From assembly GCA_022702485.1 (NCBI GenBank), contig JAJIYY010000001.1, forward strand, positions 2,108,001-2,172,000: a stretch of 64,000 bases of DNA, in the 5' to 3' direction. Made by a program: the position numbers and the translations under genes. Below the pieces are notes generated by a model that was not told where the DNA came from, made no database searches, and saw only the letters and a program-made list of their open reading frames with translations. Position 1 is the stretch's first letter, and each line of letters opens with the position of its first letter. This DNA is from Simplicillium sp. C3G150-2. Its lineage: Eukaryota; Ascomycota; Sordariomycetes; Hypocreales; Cordycipitaceae. Positions 22,232 to 33,081 of the stretch are shown piece after piece.

Positions 22232-23335
22232 TTAAAGTTCCAGGATCTCCGTCCATTTGTGCTTCTTCAGGTAATCGGCAATGCTTGAGAGCGTAGGGGG
22301 GTTTTCCAACTTTTTAGCCAGGTTAGCGCGTGTTTTCGGCCAATATACAGGACAAAACTTACATGCTTGGGGTGAATGACGGACGGGTCCCCTCCATCAT
22401 ATCCAAACTCATTGATGTACTGGAAGTTGTCGCGAACTTCCAGTTGTAAGTCATCGGCGAAAGGAAGTCTACGGTCATCGTCCTTGGCCGAGATGTATTC
22501 CGCCTTGAGACCAGACACGGCAATGAAGTCTTCTAGAAACTTCTTGGGCGTGGTGTTTTCTCGGAAGCCAAGGACGTTCTTGCCTGGAGTCGATTCTTGC
22601 ACCAGTGCCTTGACAATTGGACCAGTATCCTCCTCGGCTGCGACGAAAGGAATCACGGTGTCGGAAGCTACGCCCGTAGAAAATTTGACTACACCATCGA
22701 CCTTGGCCATCAAGTCAGCAAAATATAGTGGACAGGGAGCGCCAGTTAGGACTTACAACTTCGGGTGGCATCATTCCGCCGGGCAGGAAATTGCTGAGAT
22801 AGAAACCAGCTTGGTAAATACTAGTCCTGGCCCAGAGCTCCGGATACTTCTCCTGCGCGTAGTACTCCGCCTTCGCCTTGGAATCAAAGTGGTAGACGTG
22901 AGTATACTTGCCCTTGGACCATTTCGCGGCATCCGAGAGAGAGGAATAAATAAATCGCTCAAGGCCTTGAGTCTGCGCAGCAGCATCAATCACATTCTTA
23001 GCCTGTTGGGTCTCGGTCTCAGTTGCCCAAATGTTGAGCGGCTGGCCATCCTTGGGCTTGTCCTTGTTGGCGGGGTTGAAGTAAAGACCCCAGGTATCAG
23101 TGACTGAGAAGATGACCTGAGCGCCCTCAAAGGCAGTCTTCAAACTCTGGGTATCGTCCAAATCAGCTTGAACTACTTCAGCACCCTGAGATTTCAGAGC
23201 CTGCGCTTTTGTGCTGTCCGGGTTGCGAGTGATGGCTCGGACTTTCCAGCCTGGTGCTTGCAAGAAGGTGCTGGCAACAGAGCCGCCCTGGTTGCCTGTG
23301 GCGCCAATGACGGCGATGACCTTTGTGGAAGACAT
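22232..23335 (-). CDS. NmrA-like NAD(P)-binding protein
   Basis: Three exons, 23335-22757, 22701-22363 and 22309-22232, with introns of 55 and 53 bp, giving 331 residues. The protein opens with a Rossmann motif (VIAVIGATGNQGGSVA, about 6-21), followed by RAITRNPDS, where the Arg likely contacts the NADP phosphate. It continues with the NmrA-type body (FIYSSLSDA, WARTSIYQAGFYL) and a short last exon ending LKKHKWTEILEL. The active-site YxxxK of short-chain dehydrogenases is not evident, as expected for NmrA-type redox sensors. NmrA-like proteins bind NADP and in some cases bind transcription factors, so its place beside two Zn2Cys6 genes with shared promoter motifs is suggestive. Confidence 0.9.
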
Positions 23336-23908
23336 GGTGAGGTTGAAGTGGTGGATGGTAGTGTTTTTGTGATTGAGATTGAATTGAGGAGGGAAGACTG
23401 AGGCTTCACAGCGTACTTGTTGTCTTTTTATACTTTGGTCGAGATGTAAACCCTCGGAATGGCATGACCGTCCGGCTGGTGCGGAGATCAATGCTTTCGC
23501 CATACTCGATATGGTCGTGCATCATCCCGTCCACCGCACCAAGGGTGGGCTCCAATCGAAGAACCATGCAAGGCGTCCGCTATGTCCGCTCCAAAATTCA
23601 CTGACGTCCGCGATTGTCCGCTGCACTCTGGGGACAAAATCCCTACATAAAGGCCGTCTGTCTTACAAAGAATACAGTTCGCTCCTCGACAAACTCGGAG
23701 CTGGAGACGACAATAGGAAAGCAAGCCCGTATTACAAATACACCATAAACTAAAAGTTCAATGACCCAATCTAACATTTACTAAGTGTTTATAATTTCTA
23801 AGCGAAAGAAGAAAAGAAACGCGCCTTTCAGCAGGAGCTTTCCCAAACCAACCCCATCATAGTCAAGAATATCTGTCGAGAAACAAACATGCACTGACTG
23901 TTTCTAAG
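23336..23908. other. NmrA-like gene promoter region
   Basis: Besides the GTCCGC cluster, this stretch has no gene I can support. An 80-codon plus-strand frame starting at 23511 overlaps the motif cluster and is likely chance. Confidence 0.45.
23575..23621. promoter_or_regulatory. Cluster of four GTCCGC sites upstream of the NmrA-like gene
   Basis: GTCCGC occurs at 23575, 23584, 23606 and 23616, all in the same orientation, 240-287 bp upstream of the ATG at 23335. On the gene strand they read GCGGAC. Starts are 9, 22 and 10 bp apart. Four copies in 47 bp is far above chance. Each contains a CGG half-site. Confidence 0.5.
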
Positions 23909-24396
23909 TCACAGTCGTCTCCATTCGGCCAAATCTCCGTATCCAAGGCTCTTTGCAATAGACCTGAGAGTAGCCCGGAAGTCGGTTACGCGATCGTTGA
24001 TACGCTTCTGTTCGTCTTGCTCACTGAATAGGCGCGGTCAGGCTGCAGAATTGGGCCACCGCGAGCCCACTCACCAAGAACGAATTGCCTGACAGACTCA
24101 TCACAAAGCTTGATTTGTCGCGTGTCACCTCGTTCAAACTGTCAAGCCGAAATGAGGGAAGGAGTTTGTGTCAGAAAGCTCACGCACTGGTTCAAGTTAG
24201 CTGCTGCGGCGACGCGGTGCATGTGGCGAGTGTTTTCGTAAACCTGCACCGAGGCAATGCGCACCAACTCTATGATTGTTAGGGGTCGTGGGATACTGTC
24301 AAAAAGGTCAGTGCGGTTGACACGACAAACTCGTCCGCCGCGCCGTCGCCTGTTCTGTATATCTCTGCTTGTCTGCTGCGGTGTAAAAGCCTTCAC
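23909..24396 (-). CDS. Unrecognised gene or recently broken gene, multi-exon
   Basis: The minus strand carries three coding-looking pieces. The first, around 24396-24187, ends ENTRHMHRVAAAANLN. The second, about 24138-24076, reads LNEVTRDKSSFVMSLSGN. The last ends INDRVTDFRATLRSIAKSLGYGDLAEWRRL-stop at 23909. Donor and acceptor signals exist between them (GTGCGTGAG...TTGACAG; GTGAGT...TATTCAG). The final acceptor, TATTCAG followed by T GAG CAA, leaves the frame off by one unless an unusual GAG acceptor is used. So it is either a gene with a weak acceptor or one carrying a one-base insertion. No in-frame ATG is obvious upstream of the internal MHRVAAAAN. I do not recognise the family. Confidence 0.35.
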
Positions 24397-24711
24397 TACA
24401 TTGGTGCTTAATTATGACTCTGGTAAGTATCAAAAAGAGTTAAATAATTCTTAGATCATTTAGTGATATAATCTAAATTTATTTATAAAGGTAAGATTTT
24501 TGAGGAAATCTGTGTACAGCCCTGTGATCAGCCTGTCAGCCCTCTCTGTAGCAACACGATGTGGCTTAGCACTCTGACTCACACTGCAAGCGTCAACCTC
24601 ATTCTCCCTTTAGGTTTATTATAAGATACGCTACAGATGTGAAAAAAAAAAAAAGATTCAGCTTCTCTCCTAAAAATAAACAATCTTATTGCGAACTGAA
24701 AAGAAAACGAA
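24397..24711. other. A/T-rich promoter spacer
   Basis: It lies upstream of the F-box/ankyrin gene and contains an A13 run near 24641-24653. No gene is seen. Confidence 0.5.
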
Positions 24712-26208
24712 ATGTTTTCCTCACAAAGCGCTAGGTCGGCCGACAGTCCAGCCAGCCTCTCGCGGCTACCCGATGAGGTTTCTTTACACATTCTGTCATA
24801 TCTAAACAAAGTTGTCGATCTTAGTCGCTTGGCAAGGATCTGTCAGGCATGGAGCAGACTAGCAGTGAGGAAGCTTTTCGAAGTCGATGCGGAACAGGAC
24901 GACGGAAAGTCCATTATTTGGGCGATAGAAAACAAACGAGCAGAGCCCATTCAGCGTGCACTGGCCCTGGGTGTAGACATCTTTCGAATCAAACATCTCT
25001 GTCTTGCAGCAGAGGCAAATGACCTGACTGCAGTCCAAGCGATATTGACAAGCAAACGTGTTCGGTGGATACTACTCAATCCAGTGGACGTCAAAAAGGA
25101 ACCGGAAACAACTCCTCTGTTGGCTGCCATTGGGAGCGGAAATGCTGACATCGTTCGGCTTTTACTCGACAATGGCGCAAGAGTTGATGAGAGGCAATAT
25201 CCTGGCAGGGAACGCTACTACAAACCATTGGAAATAGCCGTGCGGCTTGACCACACGGCTGTAGTCCATGTATTGCTCGAGTATGGAGCAAGAGCTACCA
25301 TCGAGATGCAAAGATTTGCTTTACGTCATTGCCTGTTGAAGACTGCTTTTGCCTTGTGTAAGCAGGAAGCTCACGAGACGCATCCATATGGAAAGCTTTT
25401 GGAGATTGCCGTGCGTCAGAAACAGGCTGTGGTTCTTGAAAAACTCATCAGGGCCGGAGGAGACCCAAACCACACTGATCCAAGTGGCCAATCATTGCTG
25501 CGGCTTGCGTTTCGCTCTTGCCACGAGCAGGGCTATCGAATACTCCGAGCTTACGGTGCTCATGCTGGAGAGCATGCTCAAGGTTGGGGAGAAACTCTGC
25601 TTTGTGAGCAACAACGGGCTCTTCACATAAGAAGAAACGATTCCGAAGAATATGTCTACAGAAACTCCTACAAATACCATGACAGCTATAGGCGCAGGAA
25701 CCGGTCGAAGAAAGGAGTGACTCTACGACACGAGCCGTACCTTGAATCAGAAAGTAGTGCTGCTACCAGCGACAGTGCAGGCGATCTGCCTCCTAACCAC
25801 CACCACGGGGATACAATCCTACATCACTTAGCGCGCAAGTCCGATTGCAGCTCCTTGCGCGTAGCGCTGGGTCAGGAACTTGATGTTGATAGCAGAAATG
25901 AAAATGGCTGGACACCCTTGATGGTGGCATGCCTGATCGGGTCTCCAACGGTGATTCGAATGCTGCTGGACTCTGGCGCTGACCCAAACTGTGCCATACA
26001 CGAACAGTCTAAGATAGGGACAGTCTTTCACATTGCTTTATATACCCAGGCTCCCCGGCCGATTCTTATGATGTTGTTGAAAGCTGGCATGGACTTTAGT
26101 GACCCTAGAGGGTTGCATAGTAAAAAGGGGGAGAAACGGCTACGATCTTGCCTTGCGGATTTGGCGTATAAACAAGAGCGTGGCTACAAGGCAGTTGGAG
26201 ATTCTTAA
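24712..26208 (+). CDS. F-box and ankyrin-repeat protein
   Basis: Single exon, 498 residues, ATG at 24712. An F-box lies at about 16-57 (LSRLPDEVSLHILSYL...LARICQAWSRLA), the part that docks to Skp1 in SCF ubiquitin ligases. Ankyrin repeats follow at about 105-275 (TTPLLAAIGSGNADIVRLLL, YKPLEIAVRLDHTAVVHVLL). A charged Arg/Tyr/Ser insert follows at about 310-355. A second repeat block sits at about 365-470 (GDTILHHLARKSD, GWTPLMVACLIGSPTVIRML). The ankyrin part would select the substrate for ubiquitination; the target is unknown. F-box/ankyrin genes are an expanded, fast-evolving class in Hypocreales. It converges on the pseudogene cluster at 26.3-27.5 kb. Confidence 0.88.
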   Translation: MFSSQSARSADSPASLSRLPDEVSLHILSYLNKVVDLSRLARICQAWSRLAVRKLFEVDAEQDDGKSIIWAIENKRAEPIQRALALGVDIFRIKHLCLAAEANDLTAVQAILTSKRVRWILLNPVDVKKEPETTPLLAAIGSGNADIVRLLLDNGARVDERQYPGRERYYKPLEIAVRLDHTAVVHVLLEYGARATIEMQRFALRHCLLKTAFALCKQEAHETHPYGKLLEIAVRQKQAVVLEKLIRAGGDPNHTDPSGQSLLRLAFRSCHEQGYRILRAYGAHAGEHAQGWGETLLCEQQRALHIRRNDSEEYVYRNSYKYHDSYRRRNRSKKGVTLRHEPYLESESSAATSDSAGDLPPNHHHGDTILHHLARKSDCSSLRVALGQELDVDSRNENGWTPLMVACLIGSPTVIRMLLDSGADPNCAIHEQSKIGTVFHIALYTQAPRPILMMLLKAGMDFSDPRGLHSKKGEKRLRSCLADLAYKQERGYKAVGDS

Positions 26209-26301
26209 TATTATGTAGATTCAATTCAACACAAATTCATCTGATTATGAACGAGTGAGCTGAGCGATACTTCACTTCCCCTGCGGAACCCACATTGTCA
26301 G

Positions 26302-26523
26302 CTACCGACTGCCAAAAAGCAGAACGAACGAGATCCAAGCAATGGGGGCCACAACGGAACTGTGCGCCAACAGCGAGAGGATACGGGCCGTGGCGCTCGA
26401 GCAGATAATGCATATCGCCACGCCGAGGAGTCTGTTTGTGCCGGCGTGTCTGACACCAGTAATTCTGTTTCTGACAAGTACCACAAGGTCAGCATCATCA
26501 CCAAGTAGACCATAGCTGTTTAT
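26302..26523 (-). pseudogene. C-terminal exon fragment of a membrane protein
   Basis: A typical acceptor (GCTATTGCAG) at 26524 is followed by a frame of about 73 codons ending with TAG at 26302. It contains two hydrophobic segments (LLGVAICIICSSATARILSLL and VVAPIAWISFVLLF) after a polar INSYGLLGDDADLVVLVRN stretch. I found no matching upstream exon in the 250 bp above it, which carry stops in all frames. It is therefore either the last exon of a gene I cannot assemble or a remnant. Family not recognised. Confidence 0.35.
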
Positions 26524-26819
26524 CTGCAATAGCATGAAAGAAAATAAATCACAACGGAGAAAAAAAGCATTAGGTTTGTAAGCGTATATTGTTAGTACAG
26601 GACGTAATATGGCCTATATGTTTAGGGCCTGGGTTCTGAGGAGATTTATGGGAGAATTCAATAGTGGCGTGGGATTCAAGGTTGAGTATCGGAGTGCGAA
26701 GTTGGTAGGACGTAAAATGGGTCACGCTGAGAGGAGGGTACTACGACGACTTGATCAATGGCCAAGGCGCCGTTGTGATTTATTTCCCTGTGGTTGAGTA
26801 TGTTCCTTTGTTTCTTGGT

Positions 26820-27095
26820 CTATTTTGTCCAGTTGAAGTGTTTCTCAAAGAAACCTGGTACGTTCCTATGTGTGCAGTCTTGTACTTCGTAGAACAGTTC
26901 GCGTTGGACAATATCGCGTGTCGCACTGTCCACAAGGCGGCTAGAGCTAGTTTGACTAGTTTCCCAAAGGCTATCCGAACAATACTGGAAGTGGGCGGTG
27001 TTGTGACTGGCTTCGACGATGCTGATGACAGCGCTCCAGATGTCGGCGTCAGGGCTTCTGTCTTTGATGGTGTCGACGAGGTCCAGAATTGTAAG
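26820..27095 (-). pseudogene. N-terminal fragment of a fungal-type (FunK1) protein kinase
   Basis: About 90 codons resemble the region preceding the kinase domain of FunK1 proteins: a DLVDTIKDRSPDADIWSAV block, then RDIVQRELFYEVQDC, then VPGFFEKHFNW. A stop follows and the downstream frame does not continue into the kinase domain; no catalytic HRD or DFG motif is present. It abuts another remnant on the same strand. The family assignment rests on pattern memory and is moderate. Confidence 0.45.
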
Positions 27096-27109
27096 AAATA
27101 AGAAACTAA

Positions 27110-27476
27110 GTGAGCCACCAAGTCGTAATTTCTGTCGTACTGGAAAACAGCCATCAGCCACCAAATTGTTGCCTAATTACGTGAGTGAGTCTGGAGGTTT
27201 GCGCAGCAACCTGTTGGGGTGTAGCATTTTTGTGAAGTTCGCCACCGAGGAGAGTGTAGTCCATGCGGATCAAAGGGGCGACAAGCCTTTGAAGTCCTTC
27301 CCAGTCTCTCTTGTCGTAGCATTGGAAAACTGCATTCAAGTATCATATTTTTAATGTCCAAGTAATCTAGTCTGTTCTTCTTCAGCAATGAGCGCAAAGG
27401 AGGGCATGGCGGGAGACGCTTACCTGAAAACTCGATGTTGCTCGAGATTTTCGATAATACCAAAGAAGAACAAAAT
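27110..27476 (-). pseudogene. Fragment of a scytalone-dehydratase-like (SnoaL/NTF2-fold) gene
   Basis: An exon end near 27424 (IEFS) can be joined over a 99-bp intron (GTAAGC...GAATGCAG) to an exon reading FQCYDKRDWEGLQRLVAPL and IRMDYTLLGGELHKN. This matches the opening of scytalone dehydratase and SnoaL-like proteins (YDxKDWxxL...IAPxLxIDY). Near FGG the frame hits TGA where the family has an Arg before Trp; CGA to TGA is a C-to-T change. No start exon and no C-terminal half are found, so it is a remnant. Confidence 0.5.
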
Positions 27477-28350
27477 GTTTATTCTATTAAACTGGATAAT
27501 GTAGGGCATTTACAATGTAAGATTTCTTGCTTCATTTTGTCCAGGTCTGTTGACGCACACGACGCACAGGTCGGCAATGTGGTGGTTCAGCCGCGAATAA
27601 TCTCTTCCATTTTTGTAAATATCGACAATTTATTATAAAAGCAGATGCCTTTTTTGTGAATAATTCTTTCAGTATCTCTTAAATAAATACAGCATTTTGG
27701 TGCAAACATTGATGTACCTTCAAACATATGCGCTTGTTTGATGAATCTGCCAGCAAAGGCTACATCATTGTAGAGGCCCGGTGCTTCCCTGCAGCGCATA
27801 AAAGCACTTTCGGCCAACAAATCTCCCAAATGCAGGAACAAGGTAACAGAGTTACATCGCAGACGCAGCTTTAGTAATGGCGTGAGCGGATGCGGAGAAT
27901 GATTATGCAAATGACATAAACCGCCGAGAGGTTCAGATCTCGACAATCACGAAAATGCCAACCATTGAGCCGTCGCAAAACATGCCGATACAGCGATAAT
28001 CTAACAAAATCCAAATTATCAACTATTGGACAGAATTTTAGCTTCATTACAGTACAAGGTCGTATAAAAGTCCAGCGCTCTGCCGGCTTGAGCAAGCTGC
28101 TGACAGTAAGCATCATTCAAGGCCAACCCAATGTCCTCCTCGTTACCAACACGCCAAGCCACCACCCCCGATTTATCGCCGAAAGGATCGCAAAATACCA
28201 AATCTACATGTCAAGAGTACACATGCAATTCATGAACTCGAGCCAAAAAGGCAACATGATCCGACAATGTAAGCCCACAACTAACCTATAAGTAGCCTCT
28301 CAATACTCCTCCAATCCAACAAACCACCAACCACTCAACTCACCCCCAAA
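27477..28350. other. AT-rich spacer and promoter of the 161-residue secreted protein
   Basis: 27,480-27,720 is clearly AT-rich. No gene is seen. Near 28287 a TATAAG box lies about 60 bp before the ATG at 28351, followed by a C/A-rich leader typical of highly expressed fungal genes. Confidence 0.5.
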
Positions 28351-28888
28351 ATGAAGTTCACAGCTCTCCTATCAGCCATCGCCCTGGCCCCAGCCGCTTC
28401 GGGCTTCTTCCTCGAAGTCAAGACCCAAGAACTAGCACTCATCAAATACGTCCGCATCGTCTACCGCTACCTCGGCGGATCTGCAGGCTGGGGCCCCGAC
28501 GCACCCTACATGGGCGTTACGATAGATCAGTCGGGTCAATTGCAGTCCACTGCCGATCTGGGCAAGGTTTACTTTAGGAAGGAGGACGGACGGGAAGGAT
28601 GGTGGCAGGCTGCGTTCTCGCTGCTTGATGCACCTAGAGTAAGCTTTCTCAAAACACAACAACACTAATCAACGCTAATGAATTGCTTAGAAAGAGGACA
28701 TAACAGGCCCATTTGCGATCGAGGGCGGCAAATTGATCTATAAGGGTGCTGAAAAGGCTGTTTGGACTTTCTGTCCTGATACGGATCCTGGTAATGACGT
28801 CCGCTACTGGGACATGTACCTGACGACAGAGGACGGAACACAATGGAAGTGTCATAACAACATTGAGGTATCAGTGCCGAACATCTAA
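28351..28888 (+). CDS. Small secreted protein, family unknown
   Basis: Two exons, 28351-28638 and 28691-28888, with a 52-bp intron (GTAAGC...GAATTGCTTAG), giving 161 residues. Residues 1-18 are a signal peptide ending APAASG. The mature part has few Cys (TFCPD, WKCHN) and several aromatic residues (GREGWWQAAF, RYWDMYLTTEDG), suggesting a compact beta-rich fold. I do not recognise the family. The intron is in phase 0 and the second exon is needed for both cysteines, so reading without splicing would miss the C-terminal third. A TATA-like box and CA-rich leader lie just upstream. Confidence 0.75.
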
Positions 28889-29018
28889 GTTGGCTATTGC
28901 GAAACAGATCTGTATATTTACGGACAATTTTCACGTACATATACACAGAATAAATGTCCATAAATGTCCATAATGGCAATTCCGTACTGAAATAAATCGC
29001 TAGCTGTCATGCACACAA

Positions 29019-32000
29019 TCATCCCTCAGTCAGCTCCTTCGTCGCATCCAGTCCCAGCAGCCTCCACACAGGACGGCTCTCAACCCGATTGGACCTATTT
29101 TTCAACAGATCAAAAATAACCGTCTTGAAATTTGCACCAAGATCCTCCCATTCAAAATCCGCATTAAGCGCATTCGCAAACGCCCTCATCGCACTAATAG
29201 GCACCTTGAGCATCTTACAGGCCTCCTCCGCTGTTACGTTCTTTTGCATCTGATTGATGAAAGCCACCTTAACCACCGATTCGAACTGTGCGAAATCTTC
29301 AACTTCAACGGGCACAATGACTGCACTATTGGGGTCCTCTACGCCCTGAGCAGGCTCAATAGCCACAGCAGGTTCGAGCAGCTGCAGCTTTTCCCCAGTC
29401 AGAATCTCATTTAGGAACACCTCATCCAGGGGCTCAATGTTGTCGCCAAACTGTCCCTCCTTGCCGACTTGCCAGGGAACGCGCTTTATTTCGGCATCGC
29501 CAAATACGGCACGGGTGAGGTTCTGGTTTTGATAGACAGTAGCCTGGTCGAGGTCATCTCCCACCTTGGCGGCGATGAGGTCCTTGAAAAGCTGGGCATT
29601 CTGAAGCTTGAGCTTTTTGGGGTCGACGCTCCAAAGTGCAGCAATTTCTGCGTGCTTGTCAAGAACCTTCTGCGATGCGGCCTTGATTGCGTCCCAGTCG
29701 TTAATTCTGCAGGCATCTGCTACCTTCATCTTTGCCTCTGCGAATGTCGCGGAACGGGTGGTGTACGTGTTGGCTGCGATAAGATCGCTGTGAGGGCTTC
29801 TGTCGCCTCCACCAGCAAGATGCTTCAGATACTCAATCATCTTGGTATAGCTAGTAGATTGTCTCTCAAGCTTCAGGGGCAGATGCAGGAGAAGTCTCTC
29901 TGCAATCGACTTCGTATCAGCATCATCAGTTGTAAGCATACGCATGAAGATGGTAATGATGGTACGAGAGTGCTCGAGCTGGATGTTTCTCAGCTTGCAG
30001 AACTTGATCATCTCCTCGATGTGACTCGACTTGATCTGACCACTGGCCTCTGCATTAGTAACGACGCGTACAATAATCTTGTCAAGAAGATGCCTTAGAT
30101 TTCTGTAGAACGATTCACGCGCCCACCCAGTGTATGGATAGAGCAAGACAACATTCTCGTACCAAATCCAGTCGATATCAGATGCAGGAACGTCATATTG
30201 AGGATTGAGACCAAACAGTTGCCATACCATACTCGTTGGACGCACACCAGATCCAGCGATGGTTAGCAAGTTGCCAAAAAGTCCACGCATGAGTTTTGTC
30301 ACGGTGTCTTCTGCCTTTGCAGTCACAGCAGGCACTGTTGACCTGGTTGCGGCCAGCTTCGACATCGCAGCCATTAGCAAGGCGCTCATGAGGTGGCCGG
30401 TTGCAGGGTCCCCTGGCTGCATATTATGTTCGCGAGAAGAGACAGCCTGGCTAAGTGTGCTTCTCATAATGATTCGCAGCGATGCAATGTGTGGCTCGTT
30501 GCACTTCTCCATCCATCTTACGGAATAAGGGCTCTCTAGGTCCACGAACTCATCCCAACAAACCCAGGCCAGCATTGAACCGTTTCCCAGATTTTGATTG
30601 AGATAAGGGAGGGCCATGACGGGTTTGCCTGGACCGTCTTGGCTCTGGAGAGGGCCGGTGTGCTGGCTTTGCGACTGCTCCATGACGAGACCAGCGTCAA
30701 GACCTTCAAGGTACAAGACTCTGGAGTCAAGGTCACAGCATTCACTAGATGCATGAGTTAGCGACTTGTAAACACGAAATTAAATTCATTGGCACGTACC
30801 TGACATCCGTTGCCACGCCTCTGATGTTGCCCAGCAGTCGCTCATACGGGGTTGTGTTGATATTCAGTAGCAGCACACCCATATCGCCAGCATAATCTTC
30901 AAGGTACCCTGCTAGAGTCTCAAATGTCATGTTTTTCGCTGCATCGACATTGCTATGAATTGCCGCTTGTCGGGCGAGCCGCTTTAGATCATGGGTCCGC
31001 TTGGATGTCGTTTGAGTAGACAGCATGTTGCTGAAGGCAGTGATGAGTGGCCCCATGGTCTTTTGCGCCTCTTTGGTGGTGCTCCTCAGTTCGCCCAACA
31101 TCTTGCCCTTCTTCTTCACGGATTCCTTGTTTTGCGCATCAAACTCCTCCGTGAAGAATTTGAGGTATTCGTCTCTTAGTGGAGCAACTGTGTCGGAGAT
31201 CTTGGTGGTTAGAGTAGCTATGAGGCCCTTGGACAGGTCCTGAAGATCTTTCTGATTCAGAAGCACCTGTAGCTGCGTGACCGCTGCGTGTATATCTTCT
31301 TCGAGGCCACCTGCTCCGTCAATCGCCATGTTCTTGAACATTTCTTGCAACTGTTCAATGGTGACAAATTTGTGCAAGCCTGGGAGAAGCAACTTGTTGG
31401 ATTCCTCGGCGAGGTTGATGATGCGGGGGGCAGTTTGTTCAAGGAGATTGTAAATGCCAGCAGAGTCGACAATCGATGTAACATCAGCTCCAAAGTCTAG
31501 CTTGGAGGTATTAAGGTGATCGCGGTTCGCTATGCCGCGATAAAAGTAATATTTGCTTGAAATTTCGACCAGAACAAGCGACAGGGGGCCAGCGTGCGCT
31601 GTCACAGCGTTGACATTTGCCGCGTTGAGGGCAGAGAGGATGTCGTCTGTAGTCTTCAATTGTTCTTTTGGCTCTATTTGGACAATGAATACAGCATTCA
31701 TGCGGTAAGGAGTAGCTAGACTTCGTGCATTGTCCATCATTTCGTCATTGACAACGAAGACAACATTCTTCCTCTGCTGGTAATAATCCAGCAGAGTCTG
31801 GGACGTTTGGAATGGAACATTTTTGGGCAGCCTTCCGGTGGCCAGAAGAACTGGTCCTTCGAGCTGTGTTCCAAATACGCAAGGCAGAACGACCGAACTC
31901 TGGTATCCCAGCTTGGCGCTAGGATCCGATTCAAGCTGGAATTCTAGGCCAGTGGAGAATTTGATGATTTGTGTGTCATCCTTGGCGAAGTACTCTGACA

Positions 32001-33081
32001 CTTTCACCCCTTCATTGATGATGACAGCATTATCCTTGTGTTGAACACTTTGGAGAAGTTCTTTATCAATCATCTCCCCAAGCTCCGTTGCCGCTTGAAC
32101 TTGTTGACTTGTTTGAGACACATTTTGCTGCTGTGCAGTTATATCAAAATCAGCGCGGCTGATGGCTTCTTGGAAACAAGAAGACGGAAGAGTTTTTCCG
32201 CTGCACATGAGCTCAGAGTCCATGGCTGCTGATGGAAGAATGGAGCAAACGAGGGAGTCTCCATCTCGTTTTATGACAAGAGGAGCACAGAGTGTCGCGT
32301 CTCCAATTGTGGCAGCGTCCAGAGGAACTGGGACGAGGTACAGAGCCTAGCAACTACAAGTTAGATGACGTCCAAGTACAGACTGTTCATCGTGGCATTC
32401 ATACCTTTGCATCATGATCTGCGACGAGAAGGGCAGGATGCGTCCCCTGGAAGCGCGCGATTTGGGTGTACTGGTATCCCGAAATGAAGACGCATAGCTC
32501 CTTGTCGGTGAACTTATCCTTGTCGACTCTAATGTGAGCCAAGAAATCTTTTTGGTAGGTAATATCACCGCTGTGATTGATACCTGGAAAGGTGTTTGTA
32601 GCGCAGTAACAGCAGGTGTTGAAAGAATTATCTGCGAGACAGAAGTCGTAGTATGTGGGAGTTCTCTCTGAGAGTGCCAGGATGGTGATTTTGCCCGTGA
32701 CGAGGGGAACTTTGAAAGTGGCAGCTGGCGCTTGCGATATTTGGAAATCACTGAATTCTTCTATTTGGCTGGTTAGCGTTCTACAGAGGTCAATGTGACA
32801 ACGAGAGTTGCAGCAGGGGACGTACCAAGATAGGATTTGAAGTTGTCCATTCGCCGTTGCAAGACTTCGCCCATTTCGCCGAGATCTACGGCGTTGAAGA
32901 AGTAATGCTCTGGGTAAGACGAGATATCAATCTCTTGGATGCCATTTTCTGTCCGACAGAGAAGGACCTTGCCGGCGCTGAAGGGGTGAGCAGAGCCAAC
33001 GGGGAGGTCCTCGAGGATCTCGCGGATCCGTTCCTTGGTCGTAGCCAGAGGGTCGAAGAATGTTTTTCTTACTCGCTCCAT
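29019..33081 (-). CDS. Large conserved-looking protein of unknown function, 1294 aa
   Basis: Four exons, 33081-32826, 32760-32405, 32346-30800 and 30744-29019, with introns of 65, 58 and 55 bp; all phases close, giving 1294 residues. The start is the first ATG (MERVRKTFFDPL); the longer frame upstream has none. No signal peptide, membrane segment or catalytic motif is visible. The N-terminal third looks beta-rich with a Cys cluster (NTCCYCATN). The middle is helical and charged (DEYLKFFTEEFDAQNK, KKKGKMLGELRSTTKEAQKT). The C-terminal third is long helices ending in RPVWRLLGLDATKELTEG. I do not recognise a family. It appears intact and its codon use looks normal. It is on the same strand as the DUF1993 gene, 740 bp away. 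Confidence 0.85.
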
